Of a stretch of 11,779 nucleotides of DNA, positions 1-6,443 are shown one piece after another. The stretch lies in NCBI GenBank assembly GCA_938003875.1, contig CALKWO010000210.1, positions 1 to 11,779 of the forward strand, in the 5' to 3' direction. This DNA comes from an uncultured bacterium (GTDB taxonomy: Bacteria; Planctomycetota; Uabimicrobiia; Uabimicrobiales; JABWCH01). The notes under the pieces were generated by a model. The model had not been told where the DNA came from. It saw only the letters and a program-made list of their open reading frames with translations, and ran no database searches. Both the position numbers and the translations under genes were made by a program. How positions within the stretch are numbered: position 1 is the first letter of the stretch; each line of letters begins with the position of its first letter.

Positions 1-32
1 GATAAGATTACAGCTTACGCACGGGAAAGATT

Positions 33-47
33 GCCTCCGAAGGAGGC
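33..47. other. GC-rich hairpin near the left edge
   Basis: A perfect 6-bp stem, GCCTCC-GAA-GGAGGC, stands out in otherwise AT-rich DNA. No T-run follows on either strand, so it is a poor Rho-independent terminator. It lies inside two open frames that reach the window edge: frame 1, which stops at TAA 58-60 and could be the tail of an upstream gene, and frame 2, which runs into the GTPase at 173. Its role is undetermined. Confidence 0.4.
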
Positions 48-172
48 TAATTCATTATAATAATATATTATATAGTATCTTAAAAAAATTACAAAAGCTT
101 TATAATGAGCAAAGCAATCATTATCGTTTTTGCAATATAACTCCAAGTTTTTGTAGAAATGCGAGTGAAGAA

Positions 173-1684
173 TTGGAAAAAAATCGTTATTTACTTCCTG
201 TTTGCGGTAGTTTTTCTAGTGGAAAGTCTACTTTTCTAAATGCGCTTTTAGATAACAACGGCATTTTACCCGTTGCCGATACCCCTACTACAGCATATAT
301 TACCGAGCTACACTATAATGAACAACCTTATGCAGAGTTGCAGTGGCGGAGAGAAAATAAGATTACTCTCTTTCGATACGTAGATAATGTTCCTGTCGGA
401 AGAGAATTGCCCAGTGTTTCTTTAGAATTATGTCTGGAAGAATTAGATTACTTGCGTCAACTACTACAGGACAATCTTACTAAAACACAGCTTCCTAAGA
501 TCAAATCCTGCAAAGCCGCTACTATTAGCAATCCTCATCCACATGACTACGATGGGAGAAAAATTTTAAAAGATTTAAATCATATACAAGACGCTTATTG
601 CACCGAAAAATTCGAATTCAGAACTCCCAAAGCTAAAGAATCCTCTTACCAAAAAGCGATAGATGCTTTTAAAAATGAGCTATGTTGGGAAGATCCTATC
701 GAGTTTGTATATCTTGAATTTGAAGAAAAGCCAAATTTAAAAATGTCCTTAGCTTCCGAAAAAGAAATCCAGGAATTTGCTAAATATCACGGGCTTTATT
801 TTGGTTTTTTGATCGAAAAAGCAAAAGTATTTTGGAATCTTTCAATGTTAAGGGATATTTGTTTAGTAGATACACCAGGATTCCACTCTTTAATTTCTAC
901 ACATGATGCTGTGACAGAAGATTATATGGTTCATTGTTCTTCATTTATTTTTTTAATGACGGCCTCACAAGCACTCAACAAAGAAGAACTAGGAACGCTA
1001 AAAAAAATATGCCTCCCATTCCAAAGGCGTAAAAAAGAAGGCCGTAAAATTCCCTCTATTTTCATTGTTATTACTAAAATGGATTGCTTATCAGTAAAGC
1101 AAGCTAAACAAAGCCCACGAAATTTTGTAAAAAAATATTTAGAAGAAGAGTTTGCAGATTTAAAAGATCATTTCCGTTTTCATGAAATTTCAACAAGGGA
1201 ATACACAAAAGGATGTGATGATAAGCAGTCTTTTAAAAATTTAATTTATGATATCAGCCAGGCTTTATGCGAATCGGATACTTACCGCCGAATTCAAGAT
1301 AACGACTTTATTTTACGAGACATACTAGAAAAAGAGATTCATCATGCCAAAAAAGATTATGATCGTGGGCAAGACAAAAATAAAAGATATATTAGTCTGG
1401 AATACAAAGAATTTATAAGAGAAGCTGCAAAAAAGTTTCTGCATGTTGTATATGTTTTTTTAGTTGCCGTCATGAAACAAATCCCATGTTTGGGAGTTGC
1501 AGCGGAAGTCTGGGATAACCTGCGTCATCATTCCCAGATTCGTGGCCAGGAATATAATATGGCATCCTTGGAAGAGAGGGTTTTTCGACTAGAGCAGGCA
1601 AAGCAGATAGCTTCTCAGGATGCACGTGAAATTGCAAGCAAAACTATTGATGACCTACGATACAAAGATCTGGATATTTCGTAG
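173..1684 (+). CDS. Dynamin-like / large GTPase, probably N-terminally longer than shown
   Basis: This is a dynamin-superfamily-type GTPase. G1 is GSFSSGKST (residues 12-20), G2 lies in the T-rich stretch DTPTTAYITE (36-45), G3 is DTPGF (233-237), G4 is TKMD (301-304), and HEIST (337-341) fits the G5 position. A long insertion (about 50-220) separates G2 from G3. After the GTPase domain come charged helices and a hydrophobic patch (about 421-445) that could touch membrane, then a short coiled-coil-like tail. The given start is a TTG with no convincing ribosome binding site. The same frame stays open back to base 2, has no ATG or GTG, and from about base 50 reads as plausible helical sequence leading into the P-loop, as in relatives. 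The true start is therefore probably upstream, perhaps outside the window. Bacterial relatives remodel membranes, and some act in phage defence; the role here is unknown. The genes beyond it are convergent. Confidence 0.85.
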   Translation: MEKNRYLLPVCGSFSSGKSTFLNALLDNNGILPVADTPTTAYITELHYNEQPYAELQWRRENKITLFRYVDNVPVGRELPSVSLELCLEELDYLRQLLQDNLTKTQLPKIKSCKAATISNPHPHDYDGRKILKDLNHIQDAYCTEKFEFRTPKAKESSYQKAIDAFKNELCWEDPIEFVYLEFEEKPNLKMSLASEKEIQEFAKYHGLYFGFLIEKAKVFWNLSMLRDICLVDTPGFHSLISTHDAVTEDYMVHCSSFIFLMTASQALNKEELGTLKKICLPFQRRKKEGRKIPSIFIVITKMDCLSVKQAKQSPRNFVKKYLEEEFADLKDHFRFHEISTREYTKGCDDKQSFKNLIYDISQALCESDTYRRIQDNDFILRDILEKEIHHAKKDYDRGQDKNKRYISLEYKEFIREAAKKFLHVVYVFLVAVMKQIPCLGVAAEVWDNLRHHSQIRGQEYNMASLEERVFRLEQAKQIASQDAREIASKTIDDLRYKDLDIS

Positions 1685-1847
1685 AAAAAAGCAGAAGCCA
1701 TTTGCAGATATTATTGAGCAAATCTGAGATGGTGTGACACTGTGTTCTTTTCATCCTAGCAGTATAATTTTGATAACGAGGAAATCATACAGGATTTTTA
1801 TACAGCAGTTCTCAGTTGTATTGCATGCAAAAATCGTCTATAAAATA

Positions 1848-1907
1848 ATCCGCAGGTTACACAGATTGCGCGGATAAAAGTTTTGAAAATCTGTGTAATC
1901 TGTGGAT
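1848..1907. repeat. Long inverted repeat in the 1685-1990 intergenic gap
   Basis: Two 20-base arms (1848-1867 and 1888-1907) are reverse complements apart from two positions, with a 20-base loop between them. The right arm contains AATCTGTGTAATCTGTGGAT. I recall similar wording from dispersed intergenic repeats in various bacteria, but copy number cannot be judged from one window. The rest of the gap (1685-1990) holds no convincing gene. It contains a smaller perfect hairpin, TGTATAC-TCT-GTATACA, at 1926-1942. Confidence 0.75.
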
Positions 1908-1990
1908 AAATTCCTTTGAATCCGATGTATACTCTGTATACAACGCAAGTGAGAAGTGCTGTAAACAAAACTTTGCTCTCTGGCCTACAT

Positions 1991-2030
1991 AGAAAAAGGA
2001 GCAGATGCTATAATATTAGCACCTGCTCCT
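1991..2030 (-). terminator. Rho-independent terminator of the glycine-zipper operon
   Basis: Read on the minus strand, arms 2030-2017 and 2010-1997 form a 14-bp stem (one G-U pair) with a 6-base loop, followed directly by a U-run (complement of 1992-1997). It starts five bases after the stop codon of the 61-residue gene. On the plus strand no U-run follows, so it would not stop the GTPase transcript in the same way. Confidence 0.88.
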
Positions 2031-2035
2031 AATGG

Positions 2036-2221
2036 TTAGCTTTTATTTCCAAAAATCATAGAAAAAATAGCGCATACACCTACAATGCCCATAAAACCAA
2101 ATACATAAGGTTTTATATTCTCCATAATTTTTTTGTCGCCATCTAGGCTTCCATACAATATCAAACCTAAAATCAATAAACCTAAACCAGCATAAGATTT
2201 AAATTTTTCTTCTTCATTCAT
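2036..2221 (-). CDS. Small two-helix membrane protein
   Basis: A 61-residue protein with a charged N-terminus (MNEEEKFKSY), a first hydrophobic segment at about 11-25 (AGLGLLILGLILYGS), a polar loop (DGDKK) and a second segment at about 39-57. It is probably an inner-membrane hairpin. I do not recognise a family. An AGGAG site seven bases before the ATG supports the start. It follows the glycine-zipper gene by 23 bases and is closed by a strong terminator, so the two form one operon. A role such as partner or immunity factor for the upstream protein is only a guess. Confidence 0.72.
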   Translation of the reverse strand: MNEEEKFKSYAGLGLLILGLILYGSLDGDKKIMENIKPYVFGFMGIVGVCAIFSMIFGNKS

Positions 2222-2244
2222 GGCTTAGCTCCTAATTTTTTTGA

Positions 2245-2904
2245 TTAATTTTCTGATTGTAAACGTTTTACTTCTTTTTCTTCAATAATATTTTGCGCAA
2301 TTTCTATAAAGTATGCTTTAGCTATTTCCAGGCATTCATCTAAGCTACGCTTAGTATCGCTAAGCAAAGCTTCATATTCTCCAATAAGATTCTTTAATTC
2401 TCGTGCCCCTTCATTTTCAGCGGAGTCATCAGAGTTGCTAGCACCGCCACAAATTCCCCCTAATATTGCTCCCAAAGGCCCCAACAGTAGTCCACCAAGA
2501 ATCCCGCCGCCAACTGCCCCCCAAAAAGTTTCATCACCGTTATTTTTTATTTCTTGGTTCCAGGAGCGAAGAGAATTTCTGAAAGTACTGAGTTTAGAAT
2601 CAAATCTATCTATGCGATTTTCTATATAGGAAAAACGTTTATGCAGCAATGTCTCAAACTCATTTTTAAATTGGATGATTTCTAAAATTGATGTACTATT
2701 CTTAATTCCCTTATAGCAAGCACTAAGTAAGTCTGTTAAATTTTTACAAGATTCTAATATAATCGTGCGAATTCTATGAGGTTCAATTAGTGTAAGCAGT
2801 TCATCCATTCCTTCTACTTGTCTTCCTAATTCGTAATGTTCAGCTAAAGGACCATAGCAGGCAGCATCAAAAGCTTCTACCAGACTATCTAATTCATCAG
2901 ACAT
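2245..2904 (-). CDS. Glycine-zipper protein flanked by helical regions
   Basis: 219 residues with three parts. Residues 1-125 are mostly helical and charged, with heptad-like stretches around 75-120. Residues 128-154 form a tryptophan-led hydrophobic, glycine-rich segment with repeated G-x3-G spacing (WGAVGGGILGGLLLGPLGA and onward), the pattern of a glycine zipper that packs in or inserts into membranes. Residues 165-219 are a second charged helix. There is no signal peptide, so a cytoplasmic protein that meets or enters the membrane is likely. The start is supported by AAGGAG seven bases before the ATG. It is first in an operon with the 61-residue membrane protein and convergent with the dynamin-like GTPase. 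Glycine zippers also occur in harmless membrane proteins, so a pore-forming effector role is a hypothesis only. Confidence 0.8.
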   Translation of the reverse strand: MSDELDSLVEAFDAACYGPLAEHYELGRQVEGMDELLTLIEPHRIRTIILESCKNLTDLLSACYKGIKNSTSILEIIQFKNEFETLLHKRFSYIENRIDRFDSKLSTFRNSLRSWNQEIKNNGDETFWGAVGGGILGGLLLGPLGAILGGICGGASNSDDSAENEGARELKNLIGEYEALLSDTKRSLDECLEIAKAYFIEIAQNIIEEKEVKRLQSEN

Positions 2905-2928
2905 GCCTTTTCTCCTTTATATTTTTAA

Positions 2929-2984
2929 ACTATATTTCATTTCATGATAAAACCTTTCTATTTTTAAATAGAATTGAAATGAAA
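2929..2984 (-). promoter_or_regulatory. Promoter -10 box and nested palindromes before the glycine-zipper operon
   Basis: On the minus strand a TATAGT -10-like box (2929-2934) lies about 25 bases before the ATG. No good -35 is seen. Upstream are two nested inverted repeats: an outer one, TTTCATTTCA / TGAAATGAAA (2935-2944 and 2975-2984), and an inner one, TTCTATTT-TT-AAATAGAA (2956-2973). The arrangement suggests an operator, but the sequence is A/T-rich and some symmetry is expected by chance. Confidence 0.45.
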
Positions 2985-3236
2985 AAAAGGTAGGATAATT
3001 TTTCTAATTTTTTTCCATATAACAGGACTTGCCGAATAGGAAAGGTAGTCCACCATATAGCCAGACTGCGTACCAATTATGACCTTGTCAAGGAAACCTC
3101 TTCGTTCCAGGCTTTTTGGGATGTAAATCGTGATTCTCTGAGGGATGGAATTCGCTTCCCTGTATCGTATCATGGGGTTATAGTCGAACAGGTTGAGTCG
3201 AAATTGCTTTGTTCTTTTTTCGGTTCTTCCATACAT
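2964..3236 (-). CDS. Doubtful 90-residue open frame after the antirepressor remnant
   Basis: This frame reads MYGRTEKRTKQF and continues through a basic region to a hydrophobic, basic end. I recognise no family. It overlaps the tail of the decayed antirepressor in another frame, has only a purine-rich AGAGAG very close to its ATG, and uses many G/C third positions, unlike the A/T-ending codons of its neighbours. It may be a chance frame or a remnant of a third reading frame in the same decayed locus. Confidence 0.22.
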   Translation of the reverse strand: MYGRTEKRTKQFRLNLFDYNPMIRYREANSIPQRITIYIPKSLERRGFLDKVIIGTQSGYMVDYLSYSASPVIWKKIRKIILPFFHFNSI

Positions 3237-3616
3237 CGCTCTCTTCGAGAGAGGATTCTTTTGGCATGACTTCGCAGGTTATCCAACGACGTATCTGCAC
3301 AGCACCAGCTTTGCGTGAAAGCAAAATAACAGCATAAAGACCTGCTTCAGAAAGTACTATTAAATGTCGCGTCTTGGGACTGAGGATTGTTTTTTAAAAA
3401 ACTACGCAGACCATTGAGTTCATCTCCTTGTAACACAAAATATTCAATCCCTTCATTGAATGAATCGCTTTCTTGTAAAGTTTTTGATAAATTTTCATAG
3501 TCTAGCTGGAGGCCAACTTCATGAGGTAAAAAAAATTCACCTTTTTGTTACATAAATATAGGCGTAAGGATAAAACCGCTTTCTGAATGACGGAATGTTT
3601 GAGTATTCGAAAACAT
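3178..3616 (-). pseudogene. Decayed Bro-N-type phage antirepressor
   Basis: The gene is seen only when frames are joined. From ATG 3616-3614, behind a near-perfect AAAGGAGG site (3630-3623), the frame gives 22 codons and then TAA (3548-3550). It continues in the same frame with EFFLPHEVGLQLDYENL, EGIEYFVLQGDELNGLRSFL and DATFNSTF, ending at TGA 3347-3349. The next frame takes over near 3350-3375: RHLIVLSEAGLYAVILLSRK, then AVQIRRWITCEVMP, ending at TAA 3178-3180. The SEAGLY...SRK...RRW-x3-EV-x-P signature is typical of the Bro-N domain of phage antirepressors. Such proteins relieve prophage repression or act as phage regulators. One nonsense codon plus one frameshift argue for a pseudogene and for past phage or plasmid DNA here. 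The C-terminal domain is missing or unrecognisable. Confidence 0.75.
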
Positions 3617-3622
3617 ACAATG

Positions 3623-3664
3623 CCTCCTTTCGTGATTTGCAAACCAATACTGTTGGCTTGCAAA
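3623..3664 (-). promoter_or_regulatory. Leader hairpin and strong ribosome binding site of the antirepressor remnant
   Basis: AAAGGAGG (3630-3623) lies six bases before ATG 3616, the best such site in the window. Just upstream, arms 3664-3653 and 3647-3636 form a 12-bp hairpin with a 5-base loop (TTTGCAAGCCAA / TTGGTTTGCAAA in the minus-strand RNA, one G-U pair). It could be an operator or a leader structure. Further upstream, TAAAAT could be a -10 box. Confidence 0.5.
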
Positions 3665-3749
3665 ATTTTACAAAATGGGAATGTAGTAAATTTTATTTCT
3701 AATTTATTATCTTATATTTAGTTATGTAAAATATTTATATGTCTAGTAA

Positions 3750-3799
3750 AATTGATAGAACTTATCAATTAAATCTAACAAAGTTGATAGAATTATCAA
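3750..3799. promoter_or_regulatory. Pair of operator-like TTGATA palindromes
   Basis: Site 1 (3750-3770) is AATTGATA-GAACT-TATCAATT with 8-base arms. Site 2 (3784-3799) is TTGATA-GAAT-TATCAA. Their centres are about 31 bases apart, close to three turns of the helix, and the inner bases GAA-T are shared. They sit between the 87-residue gene and the antirepressor remnant, in the latter's upstream region. In the minus-strand RNA they could also fold as weak A-U hairpins after the 87-residue gene, so a termination role is an alternative. Confidence 0.5.
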
Positions 3800-3819
3800 G
3801 AAAAAAATTTTAACTTTTT

Positions 3820-4083
3820 TTATTTTTGTTGTAATTCTGAAATTTCTATAGAGTTAGTCGAGCAAAATTTTTTTATCTTCTCTTTTATTTCTTCTTGTGA
3901 CTCAGGTTTTCCAATGAAAATCCACAGCTTTTTTCCATTATGCCATCTATAAGCAAAAAGATCAGTATATGGAATTCCTTTCGTTTTTCTTGTATATGCT
4001 TTTATCTTGAATCCTAATACTTCTATACCTTCAAATTGATCCAAATGTTCTAAACAAAGTTTCTTAAATTTTTCTTTCAACAT
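3820..4083 (-). CDS. Small basic protein downstream of the KAP NTPase
   Basis: An 87-residue lysine-rich protein of unrecognised family. The N-terminal third is helical (KEKFKKLCLEHLDQFEG). The middle reads like beta strands, with YRWHNGKKLWIFIGK, a pattern seen in short domains where an aromatic/basic strand ends in a GK turn. The end is a charged helix (SQEEIKEKIKKFC). There is no signal peptide or membrane helix. The ribosome binding site before ATG 4083 is weak. It follows the KAP gene by 47 bases on the same strand and probably shares its transcript, so a partner role is possible but not shown. Confidence 0.65.
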   Translation of the reverse strand: MLKEKFKKLCLEHLDQFEGIEVLGFKIKAYTRKTKGIPYTDLFAYRWHNGKKLWIFIGKPESQEEIKEKIKKFCSTNSIEISELQQK

Positions 4084-4130
4084 TTTTTATCACTTAAGGA
4101 AAAATTACCAATAAAAACGGTTTTCAATCT

Positions 4131-5882
4131 CTACGTTAAACGTTCTTGTAGTTCTTCTTTGGAAAAGCAAGATTCTGGGCGTATACGTACCTCCATCATT
4201 TCTCGGATTACTTCTTTAAGTAGGGGAAGAGATTCGTCTCCATTTGTCATATCTTTAATTTTTGCATAGCTATCTCGATGTGTTTTAGCAAATATGTGAG
4301 GGAATATTTTATTGTGAAAATATTTTATCGTCTCTCTACAGAGTTCGCTAGATACATTCCAATAAAAAAAACAGAAACACTCCGAGCAACGCATATCATC
4401 CTGTGCATTTGGATCTGGATAGTAGGATATAACCCGACGATGCATAGTTTTATGAACCACCTGAATAGAAAGTGTAGGAGAATATCCGTGTCCGTATACA
4501 ACTCTGGCCCTGGCATAAGGGAATGCTTTTTTGATATCTTGGGAAGGAAAATTTTTGCACAATTCTTCAAACATATGCAATATTTTAAGAGAAAAATTGC
4601 GGATGTTTGAATCTGATAGTTCTTCTAGCCAGGCTTTGAATTTTGTAGTATTCCATTGCTTTGAATTGTCCCCCGGCTTAGTAACTGATTCAGGCTCCGC
4701 TAATCCAGTTAATCCCAAATAGGGACAATAAGCTTCTTTTTGTAGCCAATCTTGGAAGAAAGTATTGATTCTAAAAAGTTCTGTAAATCTCTCCAAAATT
4801 TCTTCGTTCTCTTCAAAATCTTTCAGCACTTCTGTATTTATGCTTTCTTCATTTTCTTGTCCCAGGGCAAGCAGTTCGGGCGCATTTTCATTTTGAGCTA
4901 AAAATTGATATATAGAAGTGGAATATTGTTGTAAGATCACCAAAGTCAAGAAATTCATCTTTTCGATGGTTTGTTGAGGCTTTTGTACATAGCACAAAAG
5001 TTTAAAAACTCCTGCGATACGTTTTATAGCACGTGGATTGGCCATTTGAAGCGTAGCAATGATTTCGTCTAAAGTGATGATGTGTTCGTCGCTAAAACTT
5101 TCATCGTCAAAGCAATTTTTTATATATTTTTGGCGTTCGTTCTTGCGGAAAACTGGCATACGAAAAGGTATCTGAAATATTTTATCCAGATATTGATGGC
5201 TTTCCCTGGATTTTTCAGAAAATCCAAATTTGATCAAAAGCCCTTTTTGTATAACGCGATAGTCGCAGGCAATAAGAAATACACAGCCAGGCACATCAAG
5301 GAAATTTTTGATGGCTTCAGTCAACTCAATGGCTTTGGTTGGTGGAACACGATCAAGATCATCAATGTAAAAGATCAAAGCGCGTTTCCCTGTTTTCTGG
5401 AGTATTTTTCCTACCGAATCAGCGAAGTGGTCATGAAATTGCGAGAACTCTGTATTTTTTTTCCGTTGGTACGATAGATCAATGCCTTTCTTCTGCAAAA
5501 AACCTTCTGCCATTCTCCATCCTGCATGGAAGAGATAATTCAAACCTTCGTATAGCTTGCTTGCCAATTTTTTTTCTTTGATTTTTTCCGCTGCGTCCAT
5601 AACAGCATTTGCCGCCCTTAGGATTAATTCTCCTCCAATATTTTGCTCATTGCTAAATACCCAAGAATTAAAATTGATGGAAAGATAAGATTCTCCCAAC
5701 TGTATTTTAAGCAAATTAAGCAGGGAAGTTTTTCCTGATCCCCAATCGCCTTGTATTCCTAATGTTATTGGCGTAGCCCTTGATTCTACAGAATCCTGGA
5801 TAAACTTACTCAATGCTTCTACATATTGTCCAGTTCCAAACAAGTCTTCTTTTTTTGTCTCTATTGGGCGGTCTATTTCCAT
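4131..5882 (-). CDS. KAP-family P-loop NTPase (soluble type)
   Basis: 583 residues. Walker A is GIQGDWGSGKT (42-52). Walker B is in ALIFYIDDLDRVPP (168-181), followed by the KAP-type stretch AIELTEAIKNFLDVPGCVFL and ACDYRVI. NPRAIKRI (282-289) fits the C-terminal arginine motif. KAP NTPases (named for Kidins220/ARMS and PifA) often carry membrane helices between Walker A and B. Here that insertion (about 105-160) is charged, with only one mildly hydrophobic patch (YLFHAGWRMAEGF), so the protein looks cytoplasmic. The C-terminal 200 residues, with a cysteine-rich patch RCSECFCFFYW near 498-508, match no domain I know. PifA, a KAP member, excludes phage T7, so a phage-exclusion role is reasonable but inferred. 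The start ATG has only a weak AAGAAGA site; a TATACT box lies at 5897-5902. It is followed by the 87-residue gene. Confidence 0.9.
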   Translation of the reverse strand: MEIDRPIETKKEDLFGTGQYVEALSKFIQDSVESRATPITLGIQGDWGSGKTSLLNLLKIQLGESYLSINFNSWVFSNEQNIGGELILRAANAVMDAAEKIKEKKLASKLYEGLNYLFHAGWRMAEGFLQKKGIDLSYQRKKNTEFSQFHDHFADSVGKILQKTGKRALIFYIDDLDRVPPTKAIELTEAIKNFLDVPGCVFLIACDYRVIQKGLLIKFGFSEKSRESHQYLDKIFQIPFRMPVFRKNERQKYIKNCFDDESFSDEHIITLDEIIATLQMANPRAIKRIAGVFKLLCYVQKPQQTIEKMNFLTLVILQQYSTSIYQFLAQNENAPELLALGQENEESINTEVLKDFEENEEILERFTELFRINTFFQDWLQKEAYCPYLGLTGLAEPESVTKPGDNSKQWNTTKFKAWLEELSDSNIRNFSLKILHMFEELCKNFPSQDIKKAFPYARARVVYGHGYSPTLSIQVVHKTMHRRVISYYPDPNAQDDMRCSECFCFFYWNVSSELCRETIKYFHNKIFPHIFAKTHRDSYAKIKDMTNGDESLPLLKEVIREMMEVRIRPESCFSKEELQERLT

Positions 5883-5949
5883 TGAAATCTTCTTTCAGTA
5901 TAGAAAATTGATAACTTAATGAATCCCTCACTTAATTTGGCAATGTTAA

Positions 5950-6111
5950 ATTAAACTCTTTCAAGCGGCAATTATAAAAGGCTTTATAAGGGAAGTCAAC
6001 AGCAATTTTAGCCGTTATCTGACGATACGCAATTCGATTTTAACCAGACTGGACGAATTTATAAAAGATTATGAAACCTATAGCGATTTTGATTTCTGTA
6101 ATTCGTTATAA
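5950..6111 (+). other. Start-less coding-like fragment
   Basis: After TAA 5947-5949 this frame stays open for 53 codons to TAA 6109-6111 and has no ATG. It reads like real protein: FIREVNSNFSRYLTIRN, then TRLDEFIKDYETYSDFDF. It could be the 3' remnant of a lost gene. I recognise no family. It is part of a roughly 560-base stretch (5883-6443) without an intact gene. Confidence 0.3.
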
Positions 6112-6175
6112 TATCAAGCATTAAAAAAAATCGTGTTTTTTAGAGGCGTATAGCTAATATGCCCAAAATAATTGA

Positions 6176-6307
6176 AGAAAAAGAAAGAAAATATTTGCAA
6201 AATTTGGCTCTTTTTTGATAATATTATGTTCTATCTCGTGCAAGCTGAAACCTAAAAAGCCAAAAAAATCAAAGAGCAGTACAGATAAACATCTAAAGAT
6301 CGGGTGA
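6176..6307 (+). other. Lipoprotein-like fragment without a start codon
   Basis: After TGA 6173-6175 this frame reads RKRKKIFAKFGSFLIILCSI and then SCKLKPKKPKKSK, ending at TGA 6305-6307. Basic residues, a hydrophobic stretch and the lipobox-like SISC followed by a lysine-rich tail look like a lipoprotein signal peptide. No ATG, GTG or TTG lies in this frame before it. An ATG at about 6159 opens a different frame, MPKIIEEKERKYL, which ends at TGA, so a frameshifted small lipoprotein gene is possible. Confidence 0.3.
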
Positions 6308-6443
6308 TTTTATAAACCATTTGTGCTTCAAAATCTTTGCTTTTTCGGCAAACATTTCTTTTTTAGATTCTTACATGTGACTGCAAATGAACAGGCTGGT
6401 GGCTAAAATTTGTGTCGCGTGCCATGAAAGAAAGAAAAAACAA

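Noticed and set aside
1..60. Frame-1 fragment ending at TAA 58-60 as the tail of an upstream gene
   Set aside because: Only 19 codons are visible (DKITAYARERLPPKEANSL) and a competing frame runs through the same bases, so it cannot be called.
2435..2629. Plus-strand proline-rich frame inside the glycine-zipper gene
   Set aside because: The proline run is the antisense of the glycine-zipper codons, so it is an artefact of the opposite strand.
3239..3253. CTCTCT-TCG-AGAGAG hairpin as a separate regulatory element
   Set aside because: It lies inside the decayed antirepressor and is short and simple-sequence; nothing ties it to a gene start.
4278..5477. Plus-strand open frames opposite the KAP NTPase gene (4278-4610, 5082-5477 and smaller ones)
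   Set aside because: They mirror the KAP coding sequence, show no family signature and no ribosome binding site, while KAP has clear Walker motifs.
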